A stretch of DNA of 64,000 bases from an uncultured Paracoccaceae bacterium (lineage in GTDB: Bacteria; Pseudomonadota; Alphaproteobacteria; Rhodobacterales; Rhodobacteraceae): NCBI GenBank assembly GCA_943787785.1, contig CALSNT010000001.1, forward strand, positions 377,423 through 441,422. Direction: 5' to 3'. Below the pieces are notes generated by a model. It saw only the letters and a list, made by a program, of their open reading frames with translations, made no database searches and was not told the DNA's origin. Shown here one piece after another: positions 56,972 to 64,000 of the stretch (positions are counted from its first letter, which is position 1; each line of letters opens with the position of its first letter). The translations under genes were made by a program, and so were the position numbers.

Positions 56972-57889
56972 TCAGGTGCCGAGGTCGGTCTTGACGGCGA
57001 GGCCCGCCGCAGACGCCCATTCGGATGCAGGGATTTTGCCTTCGCCCGCCGGGCGAACGCGTTTGAGAAGGATGCGGCCGCCGATGCATTGCACCGTCAC
57101 GCCATCGTCCGAGATATCGACCACGCGACCGGAAATCCCGTCGCCGGGCAGGCGTGCGGCATCGAAGATGCCAACCTCGTTCCCGTTCACAGTGGTCCAG
57201 GCTCCGGGGGCCGGGTTGGTGCCACGGATCAAGTCATAGACCTGCCCGACCGGCTTGTTCCAGTCGATCTTCGCATGCTTCTTGGTGCAGCGGCGTTCGT
57301 ATGTCGCCTGCGCCTCGTCCGGGACGATATGCGGCGGGTTTCCAGCGCGAAACAGATCGCAGACCTCAAGCACGGACTCGATGGCCGAGGGGTAAATTTT
57401 CTTGAAATAGAGGTCGATGACGGTGTCATCGGGACCAATCTCACATTCCCATTGGAGAAGGCTGTCGCCCTCGTCGAGGCCGTCGGACGGATAGAACCAG
57501 CTGTAGCCCGATTTCGTCGATCCCATGATGATCGGCCAGTTCACGGCGCTCGGCCCCCGATGCAGCGGCAACAGTGACGGATGGAAGCAGATCGAGCCCA
57601 TCTTCGGCGTATCCCGCGCCGCTTCGGGCACAAAGACGTTGACGAAGGCCATGACCATCAGGTCAGCGTCGAAAGAACCAAGCGTTGCCAAAGCGTCAGC
57701 ATCATCGAAATTGGCGGGCTGATGCACAGGCAGGCCCTGTTCCAGCGCAAATTCCTTGATTGGATCGACGGGTTTGCCGTCACGATCCGGCTCGCAATAG
57801 ACAGCGACAACCTCGTCCACCCCAGCCTCAATGATCTTGGCCAGCGCGTCTTTTCCGAAAGCCTGCTGGCCCATGACGATTATGCGCAT
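56972..57889 (-). CDS. Stand-alone ALDH1L-type 10-formyl-THF hydrolase/formyltransferase domain
   Basis: 305 aa. The N-terminal formyltransferase fold ([15 protein letters not shown]) carries [15 protein letters not shown] and [20 protein letters not shown]. His103 and Asp139 match the catalytic His106 and Asp142 of vertebrate 10-formyl-THF dehydrogenase with identical spacing of 36. The C-terminal part has [22 protein letters not shown] and NPAPGAWT, also as in the ALDH1L N-terminal domain rather than methionyl-tRNA formyltransferase. The carrier and aldehyde dehydrogenase domains of ALDH1L are missing. It sits between frc and fhs. Options: hydrolase releasing formate from 10-formyl-THF, or formyl transfer between formyl-CoA and THF. 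Function inferred, fold confident. Confidence 0.85.
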   Translation of the reverse strand: MRIIVMGQQAFGKDALAKIIEAGVDEVVAVYCEPDRDGKPVDPIKEFALEQGLPVHQPANFDDADALATLGSFDADLMVMAFVNVFVPEAARDTPKMGSICFHPSLLPLHRGPSAVNWPIIMGSTKSGYSWFYPSDGLDEGDSLLQWECEIGPDDTVIDLYFKKIYPSAIESVLEVCDLFRAGNPPHIVPDEAQATYERRCTKKHAKIDWNKPVGQVYDLIRGTNPAPGAWTTVNGNEVGIFDAARLPGDGISGRVVDISDDGVTVQCIGGRILLKRVRPAGEGKIPASEWASAAGLAVKTDLGT

Positions 57890-57917
57890 TTGTCGTCTTT
57901 CCTGTTATCGTGAGTTT

Positions 57918-57969
57918 GCCGGGCTGAAGCCCGGCCTACGGCGTTAAATAGGCCGGGCTTCAGCCCGGC
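57918..57969. repeat. 21-bp inverted repeat between frc and the formyltransferase gene
   Basis: Arms at 57918-57938 and 57949-57969 are perfect complements with a 10-base loop. Each arm is itself nearly palindromic (GCCGGGCTGAAGCCCGGC) and could fold alone. It resembles a REP-type palindrome and may stabilise or attenuate the mRNA between frc and the downstream genes. No U-run follows. Confidence 0.8.
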
Positions 57970-57995
57970 AGCACCGGCATATCCCGGCTTGCCGC

Positions 57996-59267
57996 TCATT
58001 CCGCCGCCACCTTCACGTCACCGACCGCGCCGCTCTCGACCACACGGGCAAGGTTTTCGCCGTCATACCCAAGCACCTGCTGCAGGATCTCGGTCGTGTG
58101 TTCCCCCAGCAGCGGCGAACGTTCAACTTCAACCGACGAGTCACTCAACTTGATCGGACACCCAACGCTGATGTACTCACCCCGCTCCGGGTGCGGCACC
58201 TTGACCAGCGTTCCGGTGGCATACAGCCCCTCATCCTCGGCGATTTCTTTCATCGACAGGATCGGCCCGACCGGGATGTCCAGCGGGTTGCAGATATCCA
58301 TCACCTCGAACTTGGTCTTGGTCATGGTCCATTCTTCGATCCGCGCGAAAATCTCGTTCAGTTTGTCCAGTCGATCTTTTGGCTTGGCGTAGCCATCCTT
58401 GGTCTTCCACTCCGGCTCACCGATGACGTCGCAGACCTTCTCCCAAACCGCCGCTTGGGTGATGAAATAGGTGTAGGCGTTGGGGTCATCCTCCCAACCT
58501 TTACACTTCAGGATGCGGCCCGGCTGGCCACCGCCTGAATCGTTGCCCGCACGCGGCGTCGCTTCGCCAAACGGGATGCCTTCACCAAACTGGCTATATT
58601 CTTCCAGCGGCCCTTTTTCGAGCCGTTGCTGATCGCGCAGCTTTACCCGAGTCAGGTTCAGCACGCCGTCTTGCATGGCGGCGGTTACCTTCTGGCCTCG
58701 ACCGGATTTTTCCCGATGGAACAAGGCGGTAACGATCCCCAGCGCCAGGTGCAAACCCGTGCCCGAGTCACCGATCTGCGCCCCGGTCACCAGCGGCGGG
58801 CCGTCCAGAAACCCAGTCGTCGATGCCGACCCGCCCGCGCATTGCGCGACGTTCTCATAAACCTTGCAGTCCTGATATTTCCCTGGCCCGAACCCCTTGA
58901 TCGAGGCGAGGATCATCTTCGGGTTGATCTCCTGTATCCGCTCCCACGAGAATCCCATCCGGTCCAGCGCGCCGGGGGCGAAGTTCTCGACCATCACGTC
59001 GCATTCTTCGATCAACCGGGTCAGTACTTCCTTACCAACCTCGTTTTTGGAGTTCAGCTCGATCGAGCGTTTGTTGTGGTTCAGCATGGTGAAATAGAGG
59101 CTGTCCGCGCCGGGCACATCGACCAGCTGTTTGCGGGTCGCATCACCGACGCCGGGGCGTTCGACCTTCAGAACATCCGCACCAAACCACGCCAGCAATT
59201 GCGTACAGGTCGGACCTGACTGAACGTGGGTGAAGTCGAGGATTTTGACGCCTTCAAGAGCTTTCAT
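57996..59267 (-). CDS. frc: Formyl-CoA:oxalate CoA-transferase
   Basis: 423 aa class III CoA-transferase that activates oxalate using CoA from formyl-CoA, giving oxalyl-CoA and formate. Start [20 protein letters not shown] carries the Gln (Q16) of the oxalate site; the catalytic aspartate is Asp167 in [15 protein letters not shown], equivalent to Asp169 of the Oxalobacter enzyme; a glycine loop GGGQ lies at 245-248. Length and start match the family exactly. It follows oxc with 11 bases between, so the two are co-translated. Confidence 0.93.
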   Translation of the reverse strand: MKALEGVKILDFTHVQSGPTCTQLLAWFGADVLKVERPGVGDATRKQLVDVPGADSLYFTMLNHNKRSIELNSKNEVGKEVLTRLIEECDVMVENFAPGALDRMGFSWERIQEINPKMILASIKGFGPGKYQDCKVYENVAQCAGGSASTTGFLDGPPLVTGAQIGDSGTGLHLALGIVTALFHREKSGRGQKVTAAMQDGVLNLTRVKLRDQQRLEKGPLEEYSQFGEGIPFGEATPRAGNDSGGGQPGRILKCKGWEDDPNAYTYFITQAAVWEKVCDVIGEPEWKTKDGYAKPKDRLDKLNEIFARIEEWTMTKTKFEVMDICNPLDIPVGPILSMKEIAEDEGLYATGTLVKVPHPERGEYISVGCPIKLSDSSVEVERSPLLGEHTTEILQQVLGYDGENLARVVESGAVGDVKVAAE

Positions 59268-59278
59268 CAGACTTTCCC

Positions 59279-60997
59279 TTACTTCTTCGATACGACGGAT
59301 TGCGGGTTAAGGTTACCGATGCGACCGCTTTCGGTCCCGGCCTGCGGGTCGATGATCGCGTTGACCAGCGTCGGCTTGCCGGACTTGATCGCATCGCGCA
59401 CAGCGCGTTCCAGATCGTCGGGACTGCGGGCCAGAACGCCTTCGCCACCGAAGGCCTGCATCATCATGTCGTATTTGGCTTCCGGCACGAAGACCGTGGT
59501 GCCGGGGTCGCGGCCTGTCGGATCCGTATCCGTGCCGCGATAAATGCCTGAGTTGTTGAAGATCACGACACAGATCGGCAGGTTGTAGCGGCAGATGGTC
59601 TCAACCTCCATGCCGCTGAAACCAAAGGCGGAATCACCTTCGACACAGACCACCGGTTGGCCGGTTTCGACAGCGGCGGCCACAGCGGTGCCCATGCCGA
59701 TGCCCATGACGCCCCAGGTGCCGACATCCAGCCGTTTACGCGGCTTGGACATGTCGATGACCGAGCGGGCGAAATCCAGCGTATTGGCGCCTTCGTTCAC
59801 CAGAATGGCATCCGGGTTGTCCTTGAAGATCGACTTCAGCCGACCCAGCGCACCGTGAAAATCCATCGGCACGTTGTTGTTCATCAGCTTGGGGGCCATA
59901 CGCTCGACGTTGCTGGCTGACTTGGCCTGCACCGCATCGGTCCAGTCGGCGGGCGGCTTGGACCAGCCGTCCATCTTGTCGACCAGCAGCCCCAGCGTGC
60001 TTTCGATGTCGCCCACCAGAGGCGCGTCGATGGGCTGGTTGCTGTCCATCTCTTTCGGGTCGATGTCGATGTGGATGAACTTCTTGGTGAAGGGCTCACC
60101 CCACTGCTTGCCCTTGCCGTGGCTCAGCAGCCAGTTCAGCCGCGCGCCGATCAGCATGACGCAATCGCTTTCCTTCAGGACCAGCGAGCGTGCCGCCCCG
60201 GCGTATTGCGCATGATCGTCGGGTAGCAGACCCTTGGCCATCGACATGGCGATATAGGGCGCGCCGGATTTTTCGACGAAATCCTTCACCAACCCGTCGC
60301 ACTGGGCATAGGCAGCGCCTTTGCCCAGAATGATCAGCGGCTTTTTCGCGCCTTTCAGCACGTCAATCGCCCGGTCAATCGCTTTCGGGCCAGGCAGCTG
60401 CGCCGGGGCCGGGTCGACAACTTCGATCAGGCTCTGCGCGCCCTTGGCTGCTTCCATCGTCTGACCCAGCAGGCTGGCGGGAACGTCGAGGTAAACCCCA
60501 CCGGGGCGACCCGAAACCGCAGCGCGGATGGCGCGCGCAACACCGACGCCGATATCCTCGGCGTGCAGGATGCGATATGCTGCCTTACACAGCGGCTTGG
60601 CAACGGCCAGCTGGTCCATCTCCTCATAATCGCCCTTTTGCAGGTCAACGATTTCACGCTCGGACGAGCCGGAAATCAGGATCATCGGCCAGCAGTTGGT
60701 CGTTGCGTGGGATAGGCTAACGAGACCGTTCAGAAAACCGGGGGCCGAGACCGTCAGGCAGACGCCCGGCTTTTTCGTCAGATACCCGGCAATCGCTGCC
60801 GCGTTGCCCGCGTTGCTTTCGTGGCGAAACGAGACGACGCGCATCCCCTCGGCCTGCATCATCCGGCCCAGATCGGTCACTGGAATGCCCGGAACGTGAT
60901 AGATATTCTCGATCCCGTTCAGTTTCAGGGCGTCGATCAGCAGGTGAAACCCGTCAGTCAGGTCCTGCGTCGTCTCGGTGGATTGGTCGTTTGCCAT
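59279..60997 (-). CDS. oxc: Oxalyl-CoA decarboxylase
   Basis: 572 aa thiamine-diphosphate enzyme that converts oxalyl-CoA to formyl-CoA and CO2. The N-terminal [20 protein letters not shown] and [19 protein letters not shown] (conserved catalytic Glu) and the ThDP motif [21 protein letters not shown] with NN at its end (VIFNNSGIY) are typical of Oxc. GAGGA precedes ATG 60997. Together with frc it is the central oxalate-degrading pair. Cytoplasmic homotetramer in known members. Confidence 0.94.
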   Translation of the reverse strand: MANDQSTETTQDLTDGFHLLIDALKLNGIENIYHVPGIPVTDLGRMMQAEGMRVVSFRHESNAGNAAAIAGYLTKKPGVCLTVSAPGFLNGLVSLSHATTNCWPMILISGSSEREIVDLQKGDYEEMDQLAVAKPLCKAAYRILHAEDIGVGVARAIRAAVSGRPGGVYLDVPASLLGQTMEAAKGAQSLIEVVDPAPAQLPGPKAIDRAIDVLKGAKKPLIILGKGAAYAQCDGLVKDFVEKSGAPYIAMSMAKGLLPDDHAQYAGAARSLVLKESDCVMLIGARLNWLLSHGKGKQWGEPFTKKFIHIDIDPKEMDSNQPIDAPLVGDIESTLGLLVDKMDGWSKPPADWTDAVQAKSASNVERMAPKLMNNNVPMDFHGALGRLKSIFKDNPDAILVNEGANTLDFARSVIDMSKPRKRLDVGTWGVMGIGMGTAVAAAVETGQPVVCVEGDSAFGFSGMEVETICRYNLPICVVIFNNSGIYRGTDTDPTGRDPGTTVFVPEAKYDMMMQAFGGEGVLARSPDDLERAVRDAIKSGKPTLVNAIIDPQAGTESGRIGNLNPQSVVSKK

Positions 60998-61017
60998 TCA
61001 GTCCTCGGTTTATCTGC

Positions 61018-61731
61018 TCACTGCGCCGCTTTACTTGCGGCGGGTTGTTCAATGTCGATCCATGTTTCTTTAATGTGCTGGCGCAGGCGCATCGAATGAT
61101 CGCGGACCAATTGTTCGGCCAGCGCCGCATCGCGGGCTTCCAAAGCGGCGACGATCTCAACGTGATCTTTCACCGACTGCGCCGCACGGTCGGCTTCAAA
61201 GATTGCCCGACGACGCACGGCATGCATGTGCATGAATAGCGTATCGCTGGTCGCTTTGAGTGCGTCACACTTCGACAGTTCCAGTATCCGTTGGTGGAAC
61301 CGGATATTAGCCTGAGAGTATTTTTCGATATCTTTGGTCGGATCAATCTGGCTGTGCTTATCCGCCAGCGTGTGTAGCGAACGTAGTTCAGCGTCGCTCG
61401 CCTCGGTCGTCGCCAGCCGCGCCGCCATACTTTCCAGCGCCGCCCAAACGACGATGATTTCCATCACTTCATCACGGGTCTTGCGGCGCACAAAGACACC
61501 CTTGCGAGGCTGAATTTCCACCAGCCCGTCCTGTTCCAGCCGCGCCAGAGCTTCACGAATAGGGGTGCGGGAAATGCCAAGCTGTTCGGCCATCTGGCGC
61601 TCGTCCAGCCGCAGGTCAGTGGTTTCCGAATAGATGTTCATGTCCAGGATAGCGCTGCGCAGGACCTCATAAATGTGGTCCTTCAGCGTGAAATTCACGT
61701 CGACTGATTTCAGGGTCACCCTGTCCGACAT
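61018..61731 (-). CDS. GntR-family (FCD domain) transcriptional regulator
   Basis: 237 aa. The N-terminal winged helix (LRLDERQMAEQLGISRTPIREALARLEQDGLVEI) is typical of FadR-type GntR factors, and the C-terminal FCD domain has the metal-binding His/Asp candidates (RFHQRILELSKC, MHMHAVRRR, DHVEIVAALEARD). It is the first gene of the minus-strand oxalate operon, 20 bases from oxc, so it is probably autoregulated. A palindrome in its promoter is a likely operator. Effector likely oxalate, formate or a CoA thioester, by inference. Confidence 0.87.
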   Translation of the reverse strand: MSDRVTLKSVDVNFTLKDHIYEVLRSAILDMNIYSETTDLRLDERQMAEQLGISRTPIREALARLEQDGLVEIQPRKGVFVRRKTRDEVMEIIVVWAALESMAARLATTEASDAELRSLHTLADKHSQIDPTKDIEKYSQANIRFHQRILELSKCDALKATSDTLFMHMHAVRRRAIFEADRAAQSVKDHVEIVAALEARDAALAEQLVRDHSMRLRQHIKETWIDIEQPAASKAAQ

Positions 61732-61971
61732 TAATCCCCCCAGAAGACCGTCCTATCCGTGTATCCGACTCAGGCATTCGGTCCGTGGTATACCATAGAC
61801 CACAAATTCAACGAGTCGCAATACTCACGAACGCTGAGTCGAAAAATTCATTCTGGCAGTCGATTGACTTGCCCGCCCGCAGCCGTAAACGTCCGCCCGA
61901 CCCCATGGGAAGGCCTGCCATCACAATGACGTCGCGCGGAACATCCAGCTATTTCAGTAAGGCAAAGCGCA
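61732..61971. other. Divergent regulatory region, oxalate operon / tup operon
   Basis: 240 bases between the gntR and tupB starts contain the promoters of both operons. The minus-strand promoter should lie near 61760-61800 and overlaps the palindrome described separately. On the plus strand TTGACT (61864-61869) with TAAACG 16 bases later is a weak promoter candidate. I see no convincing molybdenum/tungsten cofactor riboswitch. Confidence 0.5.
61786..61795. promoter_or_regulatory. GntR-type operator candidate TGGTATACCA
   Basis: A perfect 10-bp palindrome, 55 bases before the gntR start codon; with flanks it extends to GTGGTATACCATAGACCAC, whose ends are again complementary. FCD-type GntR regulators commonly bind TNGTATACNA-like sites. 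The position fits repression of gntR-oxc and possibly of tupB in the other direction. Confidence 0.6.
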
Positions 61972-62676
61972 GTGGATGAGATCGCCGCCGGTCTTGTTGC
62001 CGCCCTCCGCCTGATCGTGACGCTGGATTCCGATCTCGTCGAGATCAGTCTGCGGTCGCTTCAGGTCAGTTTGATCGCTGTACTGATCGCCTCGGCAATT
62101 GCCCTACCGCTGGGCGCTTGGCTGGCTATCCACCGATTCCGCTTTCGCCGTGCGACCATTGCGGTTCTGAACGCGCTAATGGGCCTGCCGCCGGTCGTTG
62201 TGGGGCTGATAATCTACATCCTGTTGTCGCGTGCCGGGCCGTTCGGTGGTCTCGGCCTACTGTTCACCGTCAAGGCGATGATCATTGCGCAGGTGATCAT
62301 CATCACGCCGCTGATCGCTTCCATCGCGCACCAAGCGATGCGAGATCTCTGGGCGGAATACCATGACTTGCTGATCTCGCTGAACACCTCGAAATGGCAG
62401 CGCATCCACACGCTGATCCGCGACGGGCGGCGTGCGCTATTGACCGCGTCACTTGCCGGGTTCGGCCGCGCAATCGGAGAGGTTGGGGCCATCATCGTGG
62501 TTGGCGGCAACATCGATCATGCGACGCGCGTTCTGACCACAGCCATTGCTTTGGAAACCGGCAAGGGCGATTTTGCTCTTGCCCTTGGCCTCGGCTTTGT
62601 TTTGATCGCGCTCGCTATCGGAGTCAGCATCACGACGCACTGGCTGGCGCGCACAGAAAAGGACAGCCGGTGGTGA
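61972..62676 (+). CDS. tupB: Tungstate ABC transporter, permease TupB
   Basis: 234 aa with five or so membrane helices. The typical ABC-permease EAA loop is present (LISLNTSKWQRIHTLIRDGRRALLTASLAGFGRAIGEVGAIIVVGGNI), close to TupB rather than ModB. The start is GTG 61972; an ATG at 61976 is out of frame. It overlaps tupC by a GTGA junction. With the ATPase and binding protein it forms the TupABC tungstate importer. Confidence 0.85.
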   Translation: MDEIAAGLVAALRLIVTLDSDLVEISLRSLQVSLIAVLIASAIALPLGAWLAIHRFRFRRATIAVLNALMGLPPVVVGLIIYILLSRAGPFGGLGLLFTVKAMIIAQVIIITPLIASIAHQAMRDLWAEYHDLLISLNTSKWQRIHTLIRDGRRALLTASLAGFGRAIGEVGAIIVVGGNIDHATRVLTTAIALETGKGDFALALGLGFVLIALAIGVSITTHWLARTEKDSRW

Positions 62677-63377
62677 GCGTGCCGCAGTTGTCAGGCGCAC
62701 TGGTGCGCCGCCGAGGCAAACGGTTGCTGGGGCCGATTGATCTGACCCTTGCGGCCGCAGGGCTGACCGTTGTTCTGGGACCGAACGGTGCGGGCAAATC
62801 GACCCTGTTGCGGGTTATGCACGGGCTGGAGCGCCTCTCGGAAGGCAGCCTCAACTACGAAAACACCCCCGAACTGGCACGCAGGTCGCAGGCCTTCGTG
62901 TTCCAGTCGCCAGTGATACTGCGCCGCTCGGTGGCCGAAAATCTAGCCTATCCACTGCGCCTCAATGGCACCGGGAAAGCGCCGCGCGAGGCAGCTGTCG
63001 CGGATTGGGCCGCCCGGATCGGCCTTTCGGACGCGCTCGTCACCCCAGCACCCCGTTTGTCGGGTGGTGAAAAGCAGAAACTGGCGTTGGCCCGGGCCCT
63101 GATTGCCAGGCCCGACCTGTTGTTTCTGGACGAGCCAACCTCGAATCTCGATGGCACGTCGATGCGCGAAATCGAGGCGTTGATTGCTGACGCCGTCGCA
63201 GGTGGCACGCGTGTGATCCTTGCCACCCATGATCTGGGGCAAGCGCGGCGTCTGGCCAGCGATGCGGTGTTCCTTGTAAAGGGTCAGCTCATCGAAGCTG
63301 CTCCATCACCGCAGTTTTTTGACACTCCCGCCACCGCCCAAGCCCGCGCTTTCCAGAACGGAGATATCCTCGAATGA
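62673..63377 (+). CDS. tupC: Tungstate ABC transporter, ATPase TupC
   Basis: 234 aa ATPase. Walker A is GPNGAGKST, signature motif LSGGEKQKLALARAL, Walker B LLFLDEPTSNLD, H-loop THDLGQ. GTG 62673 overlaps the tupB stop and the next start ATG 63374 overlaps its own stop (ATGA), so all three are translationally coupled. Family is TupC by context and by the short, ModC-lacking C-terminus (no molybdate-binding regulatory domain). Confidence 0.87.
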   Translation: MSVPQLSGALVRRRGKRLLGPIDLTLAAAGLTVVLGPNGAGKSTLLRVMHGLERLSEGSLNYENTPELARRSQAFVFQSPVILRRSVAENLAYPLRLNGTGKAPREAAVADWAARIGLSDALVTPAPRLSGGEKQKLALARALIARPDLLFLDEPTSNLDGTSMREIEALIADAVAGGTRVILATHDLGQARRLASDAVFLVKGQLIEAAPSPQFFDTPATAQARAFQNGDILE

Positions 63378-64000
63378 TCGCCCGCCTTGCCGCCCTAGCT
63401 CTGGCACTGACACTGGTCCCGGCGCACGCCGAAACCATGAAACTGGCCGTCACCACGTCGTTCCACAACTCTGGCCTGTCAGATGTTCTGCTGCCCCAGA
63501 TCGAGGCTGACACCGGCATCGATGTGCAACTGCTGGTGGTCGGCACCGGGCAAGCGATCCGATTGGGGCAGTCGGGTGATGTCGATGCGATCCTCGTGCA
63601 TTCGCGCGTAGCAGAAGACGCATTCGTCGCGGATGGCTACGGCACTCACCGCCGAGAAATCATGTACAACGACTTTGTCCTGATCGGGCCTGCAATTGAT
63701 CCTGCCAATGCCCGCGCCAGCGAAAGTATTAACGATGCCCTGAGCAGCATTGCACGCGCAAAGGCCACGTTCGTCAGCCGGGGTGACGACAGTGGAACGC
63801 ACAAGAAGGAAGTTGCCCTGTGGGCCTCCACAAGCCGTGACCCGGCGGACTTTGGCATTTGGTACAAAGCCGTCGGTTCTGGGATGGGGGCTGCACTGAA
63901 CACTGCCTCGGGGTTGGACGCTTATATCTTGTCGGACCGCGCCAGCTGGCTGAATTTCGGCAACAAGGGTGGCCTCGAGCTGATATTTTCCGGTGATCCG
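63374..64000 (+). CDS. tupA: Tungstate-binding periplasmic protein TupA, 5' part
   Basis: Cut by the window end after about 208 codons. Signal peptide MIARLAALALALTLVPAHA, then KLAVTTSFHNSGLSDVLLPQ (the ligand-binding TTS region), VVGTGQAIRLGQSGDVDAILVHS, MYNDFVLIGPAIDP and FVSRGDDSGTHKKE, which are the TupA/WtpA-like segments contacting the oxyanion. Identifies the system as tungstate-specific rather than molybdate. Partial but unmistakable. Confidence 0.9.
   Translation, partial: MIARLAALALALTLVPAHAETMKLAVTTSFHNSGLSDVLLPQIEADTGIDVQLLVVGTGQAIRLGQSGDVDAILVHSRVAEDAFVADGYGTHRREIMYNDFVLIGPAIDPANARASESINDALSSIARAKATFVSRGDDSGTHKKEVALWASTSRDPADFGIWYKAVGSGMGAALNTASGLDAYILSDRASWLNFGNKGGLELIFSGDP

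Noticed and set aside
55440-57239. A 599-codon open frame opposite fhs
   Set aside because: It is the shadow of fhs and the formyltransferase gene; its residues are Arg/His/Asp-rich without motifs.
61796-61971. Molybdenum/tungsten cofactor riboswitch upstream of tupB
   Set aside because: I could not place the conserved stems; only a generic leader is visible.
1-64000. tRNA/rRNA genes, CRISPR arrays, prophage attachment sites
   Set aside because: None were recognised on reading; no regularly spaced repeats or cloverleaf-type sequences were found.

Overview
The window is chromosomal DNA from an alphaproteobacterium, most likely a marine Rhodobacteraceae (Roseobacter group). The evidence is a high G+C content in most genes, the family mix (choline-sulfatase with choline dehydrogenase, propionyl-CoA carboxylase next to methylmalonyl-CoA mutase, MidA/Lgt/UbiK, a tripartite tricarboxylate transporter, TupABC) and several small lipoproteins and Hint-type proteins typical of that group. 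No rRNA, tRNA or CRISPR array was seen.

Layout. 0-9.9 kb: 3' part of priA, a YmdB-type phosphodiesterase, two DMT exporters, two convergent SLC13/RCK permeases flanking a pair of paralogous lipoproteins, yebC and a LysE exporter. 10-13.8 kb: betC, a GST and betA (choline-O-sulfate to betaine aldehyde). 14-18 kb: hemerythrin, a secreted nuclease, a CoxG-like protein, a hydrolase and a Bcr/CflA efflux pump. 18-31 kb: pccB, a cluster of tiny envelope proteins, pccA and methylmalonyl-CoA mutase, which take propionyl-CoA towards succinyl-CoA (the epimerase is not here); an IS1380-type element interrupts the pccB-pccA interval. 31-41.7 kb: housekeeping genes (TerB-J protein, nuclease-like protein, Hint protein, pgeF, midA-like, lgt, ubiK, ybjN-like, proC, csaA-like, 2-hydroxyacid dehydrogenase, tdk).

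41.7-49.3 kb is a decaying, lower-GC accessory island. It holds a frameshifted remnant, an LTA-synthase-like sulfatase gene broken by a second IS1380-type element and by a frameshift, a membrane protein cut by an IS3 element, and a damaged acyl-carrier/thioesterase gene next to a one-domain MetE-like gene.

50.3-61.7 kb (minus strand) is an oxalate-catabolic locus: FCD-type GntR regulator, oxc, frc, a stand-alone protein resembling the N-terminal hydrolase domain of 10-formyl-THF dehydrogenase (ALDH1L), fhs, then tctC-tctB-tctA and a large P-loop kinase-like protein. Oxalate would enter through the Tct system, be activated by Frc and decarboxylated by Oxc to formyl-CoA; formate and formyl groups then go to formyl-THF. 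Divergent from this locus, tupB-tupC-tupA (tungstate import) begins, which suggests a W-dependent formate dehydrogenase elsewhere in the genome. The stand-alone ALDH1L-type domain is the most interesting item: that domain normally moves a formyl group between THF and a 4'-phosphopantetheine arm, and CoA carries exactly that arm, so it may exchange formyl groups directly between formyl-CoA and folate.
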